A stretch of 64,000 nt of DNA, taken from Crocinitomicaceae bacterium. Its GTDB lineage: Bacteria > Bacteroidota > Bacteroidia > Flavobacteriales_D > Crocinitomicaceae. Shown in pieces: positions 8,005 through 16,510 of the stretch; position 1 is the first letter of the stretch, and every line of letters begins with the position of its first letter. The stretch lies in contig PAQM01000025.1 in NCBI GenBank assembly GCA_002709305.1, positions 1 to 64,000 on the forward strand, given 5' to 3'. The notes beneath the pieces were generated by a model. That model ran no database searches and was not told where the DNA came from. It saw nothing but the letters and a program-made list of their open reading frames with translations. The position numbers and the translations under genes are program-made.

Positions 8005-8841
8005 ATGCGATTTTTGAAAAATTTCATTTTTGGAATTAAAGCATACATAAAAGCTATCAAATTAATTTTTGAATATAAGCTTTATTGGTACTTAATAATT
8101 CCTGCGGCACTTATGCTTGTCATATATAAATTAGGTGCAATGATTAAAGGTCATCATATAGATGTAGATGCTGAAAATATGAATCAGATAATTTGGCAAC
8201 TGATATACATAATGATTGAAATATCTATAAGTATGTTACTAATGAAATTTTCAAAATATTTAGTTGTAATAATACTCTCCCCCTTAATTTCTCGCTTAAG
8301 TATAAAAACTGAAAAAATTTTAACAGGCAATAAATATCCATTTAATCTAACTCAACTTATACACGATATTAAACGATCAATTAGAATAGTAGTTAGAAAT
8401 TTTATGTGGGAGTATTGCTTCTTTCTAATTATATTCATTGTATCAATTCTTGGATGGGAAGATCCTAAATCATCTCCTATTTTTTATCTAACTTTTCTTA
8501 TAGGTTTTTTCTATTATGGATTTGCTTTTCTTGACTATATTAATGAAAGAAGAAGATTAGATATCGTTGAAAGTATTTTGTTTGTCAGAAAAAATAGAGG
8601 GTTAGCAATTGCCATTGGTTCTATTTATTCATTATTAATATTAGTTCCCGTTGATTTAGGAGCACTGTTTGATTGGTCTAGTTTCTCTGTAGAACCCTTA
8701 AAAATGATTTCTCGCTTCTCATGGCATTTGTTCTTATGGCTATGCGCAGCAGCAGCACCAATACTAGCGATTATAGCTGCTACAATTGCAATGGATGATT
8801 TAGTTGACTTAAAATCAAATAAATATTCTGAAAAAATTTAA
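8005..8841 (+). CDS. EI24/CysZ-like inner-membrane protein
   Basis: The track begins at a TTG (7978). ATG 8005 (MRFLKNFIFGIKAYIKAIKL) matches the usual start of EI24-domain proteins and gives 278 residues. There are several hydrophobic helices, among them LYWYLIIPAALMLVIYKLG, a segment near ILGWEDP, and a C-terminal LFLWLCAAAAPILAIIAATI. Family members include the sulfate permease CysZ, but no sulfur genes are near, so the transported substrate is unknown. It stands alone between purB (divergent) and the TPR/PD40 gene. Confidence 0.75.
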   Translation: MRFLKNFIFGIKAYIKAIKLIFEYKLYWYLIIPAALMLVIYKLGAMIKGHHIDVDAENMNQIIWQLIYIMIEISISMLLMKFSKYLVVIILSPLISRLSIKTEKILTGNKYPFNLTQLIHDIKRSIRIVVRNFMWEYCFFLIIFIVSILGWEDPKSSPIFYLTFLIGFFYYGFAFLDYINERRRLDIVESILFVRKNRGLAIAIGSIYSLLILVPVDLGALFDWSSFSVEPLKMISRFSWHLFLWLCAAAAPILAIIAATIAMDDLVDLKSNKYSEKI

Positions 8842-8901
8842 AAACATATCTCTTTTAAAGAAATTTTAATTAACTATACAATAACAAATAAAATTCAAAC
8901 G

Positions 8902-10275
8902 ATGCGTCAACTATTACACTTCTCCTTAATTATATTATTCTTGGCTTTTTTTAAGAATTCTTACGGTTTTGAATACCATATAAATCCTCCAGATTCTTCA
9001 ACTAATATTATAAATAAAACAGCAGCAAATTATTTTATTAAAGAAGGTCAATCCTTCTTTAGTTTGGGTAAGATTAAAGATGCGTTAATTAAATTTAGGC
9101 AAGCAAATGTAAAAGATCCTAATAATTGGAAAGCTGATTATTGGATAGGAAAATGTCACTATAGATTAAATAATTATGGCTATGCATTAAAGTACACTAA
9201 TTCAGCAATTGAAAAAGGAAAAAACAAAATAGATGATGAAATATATTACTTACTTGCTACCTCAAATCATCGATTAGGTAACCTTGAAAAGGCAATAATT
9301 AACTATAAGAAAGCAAATAAATTGCTTTCAAAAGCTAGAGCAAATACACTAAGAATAGAACACCATATTAATGAATGTAATTTTGCAATAGATGAAATAA
9401 AAAAAGGTTCTAAATATAAAAAATCACGCATTCAAGGAGGTATAAACTCGGCTTATGATGATTATCAAATCATATTATCAAAGGACGGAAATACAATTTA
9501 TTTTGTTTCCAGAAGAAGCAATACAACCGGAGGTGGTTTAAATCCAGATGATCAGCACTACTTTGAGGATACATACAAATCTGTATATAATAAAGAATTG
9601 AAAGAATGGAGCATGGCAGATAATGAATTAGGCAAACTTAATTCTAATGGTTTTGATGCTTTAAATTTTATTAATTCAGATGGAAATGTAGCCTATTTAA
9701 CCGTTAATTCTACATATCAAAAATCAAAAACCCCTACAAAGAGCTCAGATATTTGTATAGCAAAATTAAATAGTAAAGGGTCCTGGAATTATCCAAAACC
9801 AATTAAAAATATTAACACCTCATATTTTGAAGGATCTGCAAGCTTAACTGCAGATGGTAATACAATGTATTTTGTTTCTGATCGAAAAGGCGATACAAGA
9901 TCCACTGATATATATGTATCACACAAAAATGGAAAATCATGGGGTGAAGCAATACCTTTATCAGACAGTATAAATACTCCTGGTCGTGAAACAACACCTT
10001 TTATATCGCCAGATGGTAAGTATTTGTTTTTCAGTTCTGATGGACATCTAGGATTTGGTAATTTAGATGTATATGTTTCAGAAAATATAGGAGGAAAATG
10101 GAGTAGTCCAATAAACATGGGTTATGGTATTAACTCTGTGAATAACGATACCCATTTTTATTATAATAAAGAACTACAAAAAGCTTTCATTTCTGGATTT
10201 GAGATTGTTGGAAATAAAGCAAATATTGATTGTTATGAAATAGACATGCAAAACTTTAAACTTCCTAAAAAATAA
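8902..10275 (+). CDS. Secreted TPR and PD40 (WD40-like) repeat protein
   Basis: The 457-residue protein starts with a signal peptide (MRQLLHFSLIILFLAFFKNSYG). Residues 40-155 carry TPR units such as YFIKEGQSFFSLGKIKDALI and YYLLATSNHRLGNLEKAI. The rest has PD40 propeller motifs, for example YFVSDRKGD.STDIYVS and SPDGKYLFFSSDGHLGFGNLDVYV. The layout is that of Bacteroidota OmpA/PorE-type proteins without the C-terminal OmpA domain, so a periplasmic or outer-membrane scaffold role is likely. It ends one base before truA and may be cotranscribed with it. Confidence 0.8.
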   Translation: MRQLLHFSLIILFLAFFKNSYGFEYHINPPDSSTNIINKTAANYFIKEGQSFFSLGKIKDALIKFRQANVKDPNNWKADYWIGKCHYRLNNYGYALKYTNSAIEKGKNKIDDEIYYLLATSNHRLGNLEKAIINYKKANKLLSKARANTLRIEHHINECNFAIDEIKKGSKYKKSRIQGGINSAYDDYQIILSKDGNTIYFVSRRSNTTGGGLNPDDQHYFEDTYKSVYNKELKEWSMADNELGKLNSNGFDALNFINSDGNVAYLTVNSTYQKSKTPTKSSDICIAKLNSKGSWNYPKPIKNINTSYFEGSASLTADGNTMYFVSDRKGDTRSTDIYVSHKNGKSWGEAIPLSDSINTPGRETTPFISPDGKYLFFSSDGHLGFGNLDVYVSENIGGKWSSPINMGYGINSVNNDTHFYYNKELQKAFISGFEIVGNKANIDCYEIDMQNFKLPKK

Positions 10276-10276
10276 A

Positions 10277-11029
10277 ATGCCAAAATATTTTATTGAACTA
10301 TCATATGATGGATTAAATTATCATGGGTGGCAACGTCAACCAAAAGAAATTTCTATTCAAGAGGTAATTGAAGAATGTTTAACAAAATTACACTCTAATA
10401 AAAAAATTGAGGTTGTTGGTTGCGGAAGAACTGATTCAGGAGTTCATGCAAATCATTTTATTTTACACACCTATATACCTGAGGTTAAAAATACTAGCGA
10501 ATTTATTTTTAAATTAAATTGTATGCTTCCCGATACAATTGCTATATCAAATATGTATCCTGTAAAAGATGAAGTTCATGCAAGATTTAATGCAACTTAC
10601 AGAACTTATCGTTATTTCATTAATCAACAAAAAGATCCTTTTAAAAGAGGAAATAGTTGGTATCTTCAAAATAAGTTAGATATAGATAAAATGAATCACG
10701 CAGCAAAACTTCTTATAGGTGAACAAGATTTCACATCATTTTCTAAAATTAATACGGATGTAAAAACCAATATCTGTAAAGTTAAAACAGCAAAATGGAA
10801 TCAACTAGAAAATCATTCTTTCTATTTTGAAATTATAGCTAATCGATTTTTAAGAAATATGGTTAGAGCAATTGTTGGCACACTTGTAGAAGTTGGGATA
10901 AATAAAAAAAACCCTGAAGAAGTAAAAAACATATTAAATGCTAAAGACAGGAAATATGCTTCTGCATCTGCTCCAGCCAAAGGACTTTTTCTATGGAAAA
11001 TTGAATATCCAGAAGATATTAAAGTATAG
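10277..11029 (+). CDS. truA: tRNA pseudouridine(38-40) synthase TruA
   Basis: The 250-residue protein begins MPKYFIELSYDGLNYHGWQRQP and contains the catalytic-Asp motif GCGRTDSGVHA. FLRNMVRAIVGTLVEVG is the conserved C-terminal TruA motif. It isomerises uridines 38-40 in the tRNA anticodon stem-loop. Only one base separates it from the preceding gene, and its stop codon lies inside a palindrome shared with convergent tyrS. Confidence 0.97.
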   Translation: MPKYFIELSYDGLNYHGWQRQPKEISIQEVIEECLTKLHSNKKIEVVGCGRTDSGVHANHFILHTYIPEVKNTSEFIFKLNCMLPDTIAISNMYPVKDEVHARFNATYRTYRYFINQQKDPFKRGNSWYLQNKLDIDKMNHAAKLLIGEQDFTSFSKINTDVKTNICKVKTAKWNQLENHSFYFEIIANRFLRNMVRAIVGTLVEVGINKKNPEEVKNILNAKDRKYASASAPAKGLFLWKIEYPEDIKV

Positions 11030-11040
11030 ATTAATCTATA
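11025..11040. terminator. 16-bp palindrome across the truA and tyrS stop codons
   Basis: TATAGATTAATCTATA is a perfect palindrome covering both convergent stop codons, which are one base apart. It may help end or stabilise both transcripts. It is short and AT-rich, so termination is uncertain. Confidence 0.35.
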
Positions 11041-12311
11041 ATTAAAATATAATTGTTTTTCTTTCCTTTACCTAGTAGGACATAACGATTATTAATCAAT
11101 GTGTCGGTAGTAATCAAAAATTGATCATTTACCTTTTCTTTATTAACTGATATTGAATTGCCTTTCAGCTCTCTCCTAGCCTCTCCATTTGAACTTAAAA
11201 ACCCTGTTTTTGCAGATAAGGCATCTATTATTCCCAAACCTTTGGTAATATCACTACGAGAAATATTAGCCTTAGGAACACCATCGAATATTGCTAAGAA
11301 ATCTTTTTCCGAAAGTTCCTTTAAATCCTCAGATGTAGATTTACCAAATAATATTTTTGTTGCATTAATAGCGGTATTCAAAGCTACTTTGCCATGTGTT
11401 CTTATTGTAATATCTTCCGCTAAATTACTTTGGAGTATTCTCTTGTGAGGAGCTTCCTTATGTTCAGCAATGATTGATTCAATCTCTTCACGAGATTTTA
11501 GTGTAAATATTTTAATAAAATTTTCTGCATCTACATCACTAGTATTAATCCAATATTGATAGTACTTATATGGGGATGTCTTTTCTGGATCTAACCATAT
11601 ACTTCCATCAGCAGTTTTGCCAAATTTAGAACCATCTGCTTTCTTAATTAAAGGAGTTGTTACAGCATATGCCTCATTTCCACTTTTACGACGAATAAGC
11701 TCGGTACCTGTAACAATATTACCCCATTGATCAGATCCCCCCAATTGAATAATACAATCTTTATGCTTGTTTAAGTAATAAAAATCATACCCTTGAACCA
11801 ATTGATAAGAAAATTCTGTAAATGACATACCTGTCTCCAAACGTGACTTCACAGAATCCTTAGCTAACATATAATTAATCGAAAGATGTTTACCAACATC
11901 GCGAATAAAATCGAGAAAACTAAAATCTTTCAACCAATCATAATTATTAACTAACTCCGCTGAATTATCTCCACAATCAAAATCAAGAAAAGATTCTAAT
12001 TGTTTTTTTATACAAGATAGATTATGATTTAATGTTTCAGAATCTAATAAATTTCTTTCTTCAGACTTTCCTGAAGGATCTCCAACCATACCTGTTGCAC
12101 CACCAATTAAAGCATATGGTTTATGACCTGATCGTTGAAAATGAACGAGTGTCATAATTTGAACTAAATTCCCGATATGTAAAGAATCTGCTGTCGGATC
12201 AAATCCAATATAGCCAGAAGAAATTTTCTTTAAAAGAGCTTCTTCTGTTCCGGGCATAATATCATGTATCATACCTCTCCATTTCAATTCTGATATAAAA
12301 TTTTCAGGCAT
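11031..12311 (-). CDS. tyrS: Tyrosyl-tRNA synthetase
   Basis: The 426-residue class I synthetase has the HIGH-type motif GFDPTADSLHIGNLVQI, the tyrosine-pocket region QLGGSDQWGNIVTGTEL and the KMSKS-type loop KFGKT. A C-terminal S4-like RNA-binding domain follows (RRELKGNSISVNKEKV). It charges tRNA-Tyr in the cytosol. It lies 4 bp downstream of gldA on the same strand, which suggests cotranscription. Confidence 0.97.
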   Translation of the reverse strand: MPENFISELKWRGMIHDIMPGTEEALLKKISSGYIGFDPTADSLHIGNLVQIMTLVHFQRSGHKPYALIGGATGMVGDPSGKSEERNLLDSETLNHNLSCIKKQLESFLDFDCGDNSAELVNNYDWLKDFSFLDFIRDVGKHLSINYMLAKDSVKSRLETGMSFTEFSYQLVQGYDFYYLNKHKDCIIQLGGSDQWGNIVTGTELIRRKSGNEAYAVTTPLIKKADGSKFGKTADGSIWLDPEKTSPYKYYQYWINTSDVDAENFIKIFTLKSREEIESIIAEHKEAPHKRILQSNLAEDITIRTHGKVALNTAINATKILFGKSTSEDLKELSEKDFLAIFDGVPKANISRSDITKGLGIIDALSAKTGFLSSNGEARRELKGNSISVNKEKVNDQFLITTDTLINNRYVLLGKGKKNNYILIID

Positions 12312-12315
12312 TAGA

Positions 12316-13215
12316 TTAGTTTGTCAATTTTTTAAACACTTCTTCCAAAGTATTATCTTCATTACGCAGAGTTAGTGTCAGTATATTCTTTTGTTGTGCA
12401 AATTTAGCAATCACTTTTCTTAAATCAATATTTTCTTTTGACTCCATAAGCCAGCCTTTTTCTAACTGTTCTATTTTAGCTACTCCTTTAATCTCTTTTA
12501 ATTCTTTTTTAGAAACTAAGCCATCAAATTCAACATAAACAGTTTGGACCATTTGATTCTTTTGCAAATCTTTAGCTTTATCATTTGCAACTATTTCACC
12601 TTTATTAATAATTACAATTCGATCACAAATAGCTTCAACTTCTTGCATGATATGTGTTGAAAGCATCACTGTTTTTTCTTTTCCAATTGATTTTATCAAC
12701 TGACGAATCTCCACTAATTGATTTGGATCTAGACCAGAAGTTGGTTCATCTAAAATTAAGACTTTAGGGTCATGAATAATAGCCTGAGCTAACCCTACAC
12801 GTTGACGATAACCTTTAGAGAGTGCACCTATTTTCTTATTTTGTTCGAGCTCTAATCCAACTTTTTTAATTATATCAGTAATACGAGCTTTAACATTATC
12901 AATCTTATAAATATTAGCAACAAATCTTAGATACTCCTTTACATACATATCTAAATAAAGTGGATTATTCTCTGGAAGATATCCTATTATTTTTCTAGTT
13001 TCTAAAGAATCCATAGAAACCGACTTGCCACAGACTTTGACTTCTCCTGAAGAAGCTGAAATATATCCAGTAATCACTTTCATTGTAGTTGACTTACCTG
13101 CACCATTTGGTCCTAAGAATCCAACTATTTCACCTCTATTAACATTAAAAGAAATGTTTTTTACAGCTGCCTGATTTCCATAATACTTAAATAGATTTTT
13201 TACTTCAACTGACAT
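12316..13215 (-). CDS. gldA: ABC transporter ATPase, GldA-like (gliding motility)
   Basis: The 299-residue ATPase has Walker A GPNGAGKST, the signature motif LSKGYRQRVGLAQA, Walker B KVLILDEPTSGLD and a switch His in MLSTHIMQE. The N-terminal MSVEVKNLFKYYGNQAAVKNI and the length match GldA, the ATPase of the GldAFG exporter of gliding Bacteroidota. The permease genes gldF and gldG are not in the window, as is common. A generic ABC-2 exporter ATPase is the alternative. Confidence 0.8.
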   Translation of the reverse strand: MSVEVKNLFKYYGNQAAVKNISFNVNRGEIVGFLGPNGAGKSTTMKVITGYISASSGEVKVCGKSVSMDSLETRKIIGYLPENNPLYLDMYVKEYLRFVANIYKIDNVKARITDIIKKVGLELEQNKKIGALSKGYRQRVGLAQAIIHDPKVLILDEPTSGLDPNQLVEIRQLIKSIGKEKTVMLSTHIMQEVEAICDRIVIINKGEIVANDKAKDLQKNQMVQTVYVEFDGLVSKKELKEIKGVAKIEQLEKGWLMESKENIDLRKVIAKFAQQKNILTLTLRNEDNTLEEVFKKLTN

Positions 13216-13368
13216 TATCTCTTGTTTAAGTAACGAATTTAATGAATATTAGTTGGAATAATAAGTGTATTGATTGAATAGAATAAATATTTCTACATCT
13301 AGAAATTATTTTTAGGTGAAAACTTCTCACATATTAATTGCTTAATAGCTAGAATTATAAACAATAAT

Positions 13369-13376
13369 TACCTTTG
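13369..13376 (+). promoter_or_regulatory. -7 element (TACCTTTG) for rsgA
   Basis: TACCTTTG, a full TAnnTTTG match, ends 6 nt before the rsgA ATG at 13383. Start of transcription about 7 nt downstream would fall on or next to the start codon, giving a leaderless or nearly leaderless mRNA. No TTG is seen at the expected -33 spacing. Confidence 0.5.
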
Positions 13377-13382
13377 CATATA

Positions 13383-14333
13383 ATGATTAACCGAGGTAAA
13401 GTTATAAAATCAACCGGTAAGTGGTATAAAGTTGAACTAGATGATGGATCAATAGTTGACTGTCGAATTCGTGGTAAAATTAGACTACAAGGGTTAAAAA
13501 CAACTAATCCTATTTCTGTTGGAGATGTAGTAAAATTAAATAATGATAAAGATGATGAAGGGAACCGTATTATTAATACAGTTGAAAATAGAAAAAATTA
13601 TATAATTCGTAAATCAACAAATTTGAGTAAACAGTCTCAAATTTTAGCAGCAAACATTGACGCTGCATATCTAATCGTTACAATCCATTCTCCTATAACA
13701 CACCTAGTATTTATTGATCGTTTTTTAGTCTCAGCAGAATCATTTCGTATACCAACTAAAATTATTTTCAATAAAATTGATTTATACGCAAAAGAAGAAA
13801 TCAAATACATAAATAATTTAATCAAAATATACGAGCGTATTGGTTACCCTTGTCATAAAATATCTGCCTTAAATAAAAAAGATGTTAATTTTCTAAAAGA
13901 AGAAATTAAAGGAAAACAAGTAATGATTTCCGGGCATAGCGGAGTTGGGAAAAGTACCCTAATTAATGCTATTGATGAGAATTTAAATATAACGACGAAT
14001 GAAATTTCAATAACACATAAACAAGGAAAACATACTACAACATTTGCAGAAATGCACAAAGTTAAAAGTGGAGGGTATATAATAGATACGCCTGGAATTC
14101 GGGCTTTTGGTGTTTTTAATCTAGATAAAGAAGTTATGTCTCATTATTTTCCCGAAATGAGAGCTATAATGAATAATTGTCAATTTAATAACTGCCAACA
14201 TTTAAAAGAACCAAATTGTGCTGTTAAAGATGCACTTAAAAATAATATTATTGAAGAAAGTAGATATTCAACCTATGTTCAACTTATGGAAGAAGATATT
14301 AATAATGTTCATCGTAAAAATATTTTTGAATGA
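13383..14333 (+). CDS. rsgA: Ribosome small-subunit-dependent GTPase A (RsgA)
   Basis: ATG 13383 is preferred over the track's TTG 13374, giving 316 residues starting MINRGKVIKSTGKWYKVEL. An OB fold is followed by a circularly permuted GTPase: FNKID (G4), GHSGVGKSTLINAI (G1) and DTPGIRAFG (G3). The C-terminal zinc-knuckle region has Cys and His in NCQFNNCQHLKEPNCAV. It checks late 30S subunit assembly. It overlaps dtd by ATGA and heads a three-gene overlapping set. Confidence 0.96.
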   Translation: MINRGKVIKSTGKWYKVELDDGSIVDCRIRGKIRLQGLKTTNPISVGDVVKLNNDKDDEGNRIINTVENRKNYIIRKSTNLSKQSQILAANIDAAYLIVTIHSPITHLVFIDRFLVSAESFRIPTKIIFNKIDLYAKEEIKYINNLIKIYERIGYPCHKISALNKKDVNFLKEEIKGKQVMISGHSGVGKSTLINAIDENLNITTNEISITHKQGKHTTTFAEMHKVKSGGYIIDTPGIRAFGVFNLDKEVMSHYFPEMRAIMNNCQFNNCQHLKEPNCAVKDALKNNIIEESRYSTYVQLMEEDINNVHRKNIFE

Positions 14334-14782
14334 GAGTTTTAATTCAACGTGTTAGTGAAGCTTCTGTCAAAATTAAAGGGAAAATAAATGGAGAAATTAA
14401 ACAAGGTCTTGTTTTATTTATAGGAATTGGAGAAGGTGATTCTGAAGAAGATATAGACTGGTTAATTAATAAAATAGTCAACCTACGTATATTTAATGAC
14501 GATAAAGGAATAATGAATTTATCAAGTAAAGATATAGACTCGGAATTTCTTGTGATTAGTCAGTTTACCCTTCACGCATTAACAAAAAAAGGTAACCGTC
14601 CAAGTTATATTAAGGCTGCAAAACCAAATATTGCTATTAATCTATATGAATCATTTATTCAAAAATTAACTAATGCACAAAGAAAAAAAGTTGCTTCAGG
14701 AATTTTTGGCGCTGATATGAAAGTATCATTAGTTAATGATGGTCCTGTTACCATTTGGATTGACTCAAAAAACAAAGAATAA
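14330..14782 (+). CDS. dtd: D-aminoacyl-tRNA deacylase
   Basis: The 150-residue protein starts MRVLIQRVSEASVKI. It contains the conserved SQFTLHA motif and the NDGPVTIWID motif, whose GP dipeptide is the chirality filter. It hydrolyses D-amino acids and glycine from mischarged tRNA. The start codon overlaps the rsgA stop (ATGA), and its stop overlaps the next start (TAATG). Confidence 0.96.
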   Translation: MRVLIQRVSEASVKIKGKINGEIKQGLVLFIGIGEGDSEEDIDWLINKIVNLRIFNDDKGIMNLSSKDIDSEFLVISQFTLHALTKKGNRPSYIKAAKPNIAINLYESFIQKLTNAQRKKVASGIFGADMKVSLVNDGPVTIWIDSKNKE

Positions 14783-15108
14783 TGAAAATAAAAGAATTGC
14801 AAAAAGAAGTAGATCAGTGGATTCAAAAATATGGAGTCCGTTATTTTGATGAAATGACAAATACAGCAATACTTATGGAAGAAGTAGGTGAAGTGGCACG
14901 TATTATGTCTCGTAGATATGGAGAGCAAAACGAAAAAGAAAGTGATAAAAACAAAGAACTTGGAGAAGAACTTGCTGATGTACTATTTGTGATTACATGT
15001 ATAGCAAATCAAACCGGTGTTGATCTTGAATATGAGATTAAAAAAAATTTTGAAAAAAAAACACAAAGAGATGCTAAGCGTCATATAAATAATGAGAAAT
15101 TAAAATAA
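14782..15108 (+). CDS. MazG-like nucleotide pyrophosphohydrolase
   Basis: The 108-residue all-alpha NTP pyrophosphatase has the metal-binding motif EEVGEVAR, followed by ELGEELADVLF (the ExxE...ExxD pattern). It starts on the dtd stop codon (TAATG). Members remove non-canonical or damaged nucleotides. Its coupling to rsgA and dtd puts it with translation-quality genes. The substrate is not readable from sequence. Confidence 0.88.
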   Translation: MKIKELQKEVDQWIQKYGVRYFDEMTNTAILMEEVGEVARIMSRRYGEQNEKESDKNKELGEELADVLFVITCIANQTGVDLEYEIKKNFEKKTQRDAKRHINNEKLK

Positions 15109-15124
15109 CTCAAATATTTATAAA

Positions 15125-15517
15125 TTACTCATCAAGAACCTTTTGGATATTAGGTTTAAAATATAACTCTGACTTTAATATCTTCCCATCTGATCTATAA
15201 ATAGGTTTTCCATCTTTATCTAACTTGGACATATTTGAACGTTGAATCTCAGCGAATACTTGCTCAATTTTATGTTGCATACCATGTTTTAGAATCGTGC
15301 CACAAAGAATGTACAATTGATCCCCTAAAGCATCTGCAATCTCTAATAAATCACCATCTTTAGCAGCTTGTAAATACTCTTCATTCTCCTCTGCCATAAG
15401 TCTATGCCTTAACGTATAATCTGCTTCACTTATATTAGCTTTTGGTTCATAATTATTTTCAATTCCAAAAGCATCGTGAAATTTCTCTACCTCTCCAATT
15501 GTTTCTTTTAGTGTCAT
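15125..15517 (-). CDS. MazG/HisE-like nucleoside triphosphate pyrophosphohydrolase
   Basis: The track begins at an upstream in-frame codon (15562). The ATG at 15517 (MTLKETIGEVEKFHDAFG) is the normal family start and gives 130 residues. EENEEYLQAAKDGDLLEIADALGDQLYILCGT supplies the ExxxE...D metal motif of the phosphoribosyl-ATP pyrophosphohydrolase-like superfamily. No his genes are nearby, so a house-cleaning NTPase is more likely than HisE. It is convergent with the first MazG-like gene. Confidence 0.85.
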   Translation of the reverse strand: MTLKETIGEVEKFHDAFGIENNYEPKANISEADYTLRHRLMAEENEEYLQAAKDGDLLEIADALGDQLYILCGTILKHGMQHKIEQVFAEIQRSNMSKLDKDGKPIYRSDGKILKSELYFKPNIQKVLDE

Positions 15518-15619
15518 ATTAATTTTTTTCACAAATATTGAAATTTGAAACTGTATAAACAAATAAAATAAGAGTTGAAAAAAGAATGAGAATAAGGTTC
15601 TGATAAAGTGTATAATATC

Positions 15620-15627
15620 TAATTTTG
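15620..15627 (+). promoter_or_regulatory. -7 element (TAATTTTG) for the FkbM-like gene
   Basis: TAATTTTG matches TAnnTTTG and lies 8 nt before the ATG at 15636, again predicting a very short leader. TTC sits 19 bp upstream in place of TTG. Confidence 0.45.
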
Positions 15628-15635
15628 TATCTCAA

Positions 15636-16496
15636 ATGATAGAGAACATAAAACATATTCTTAAAAAGTACCTAAAATACTATAAGGTAAGAAATCGATT
15701 CAAGTCAAGTGTTCGTATTGAACAAGAAAAACTAGTAGAAAATTATCGTAAATGTCAATTAGATAATACACTTCCAAGTATAAAAAAATCTGGATTTAAA
15801 TTATTTTCTCAATTTGAAGAGGACGGTATATTACTATATATTTTTTCAATTATTGGAATGAAGCATAAGACATTTATAGAGTTTGGATCAGATGATGGTA
15901 TAAATAGTAACTCAGCAAATCTATATTACAATCATGATTTTACTGGATTATTTATAGATGGTAATAAAAAAGCAATTAATCGTGGACGTTATTTCTTTAA
16001 TAAATATGGTAATCCGAAGGTTGAAAAACCTATTTTTAAACACGAATTTATTACTGTAGATAACATTAATCAAATAATTAAAGATGCAGGAATTAAAGGC
16101 GAAATAGGTTTATTATCCATCGATATTGATGGAAATGACTATTGGATTTGGAAAGCAATAAATATTGTCTCTCCTCAAGTAGTAATAATAGAAACACATA
16201 ATGAATTTGGTCTCAATGATATCATTGTGCCCTATGACCCTACTTACATTTACCCAGGAAAACATCCGGTTTATCATGGTGCCTCACCTATTGCAATGAC
16301 AAAATTAGCTAAGAAAAAAGGATACAGATTAGTGGCAGCAAATGAACTAGGGTTTAACTTTATTTATGTTAGAGAAGATTTAGGTTGTGATTTTCTGCCT
16401 GCAGTATCGGAAGAATCCTTACTTGAGCATCCATCAAATATAAGTGCAAGAAATAGCTTTGAAGAAATAAAAGATTGGACTTTTGTCTCTGAATAA
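15636..16496 (+). CDS. FkbM-like SAM-dependent methyltransferase family protein
   Basis: The 286-residue protein is cytosolic by appearance. KTFIEFGSDDGINSNSANL resembles a Rossmann motif I (E/D-x-G-x-x-D-G) and FIDGNKKAI a motif II acidic end. GLLSIDIDGNDYWIWKAI is the DIDG-type motif seen in FkbM-like methyltransferases. HPVYHGASPIAMTKLAKKKGY is a conserved later block. These proteins often sit with glycan or surface-polysaccharide genes, but none is next to it. The substrate is unknown. Confidence 0.6.
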   Translation: MIENIKHILKKYLKYYKVRNRFKSSVRIEQEKLVENYRKCQLDNTLPSIKKSGFKLFSQFEEDGILLYIFSIIGMKHKTFIEFGSDDGINSNSANLYYNHDFTGLFIDGNKKAINRGRYFFNKYGNPKVEKPIFKHEFITVDNINQIIKDAGIKGEIGLLSIDIDGNDYWIWKAINIVSPQVVIIETHNEFGLNDIIVPYDPTYIYPGKHPVYHGASPIAMTKLAKKKGYRLVAANELGFNFIYVREDLGCDFLPAVSEESLLEHPSNISARNSFEEIKDWTFVSE

Positions 16497-16510
16497 ATCT
16501 ACAATTATAA

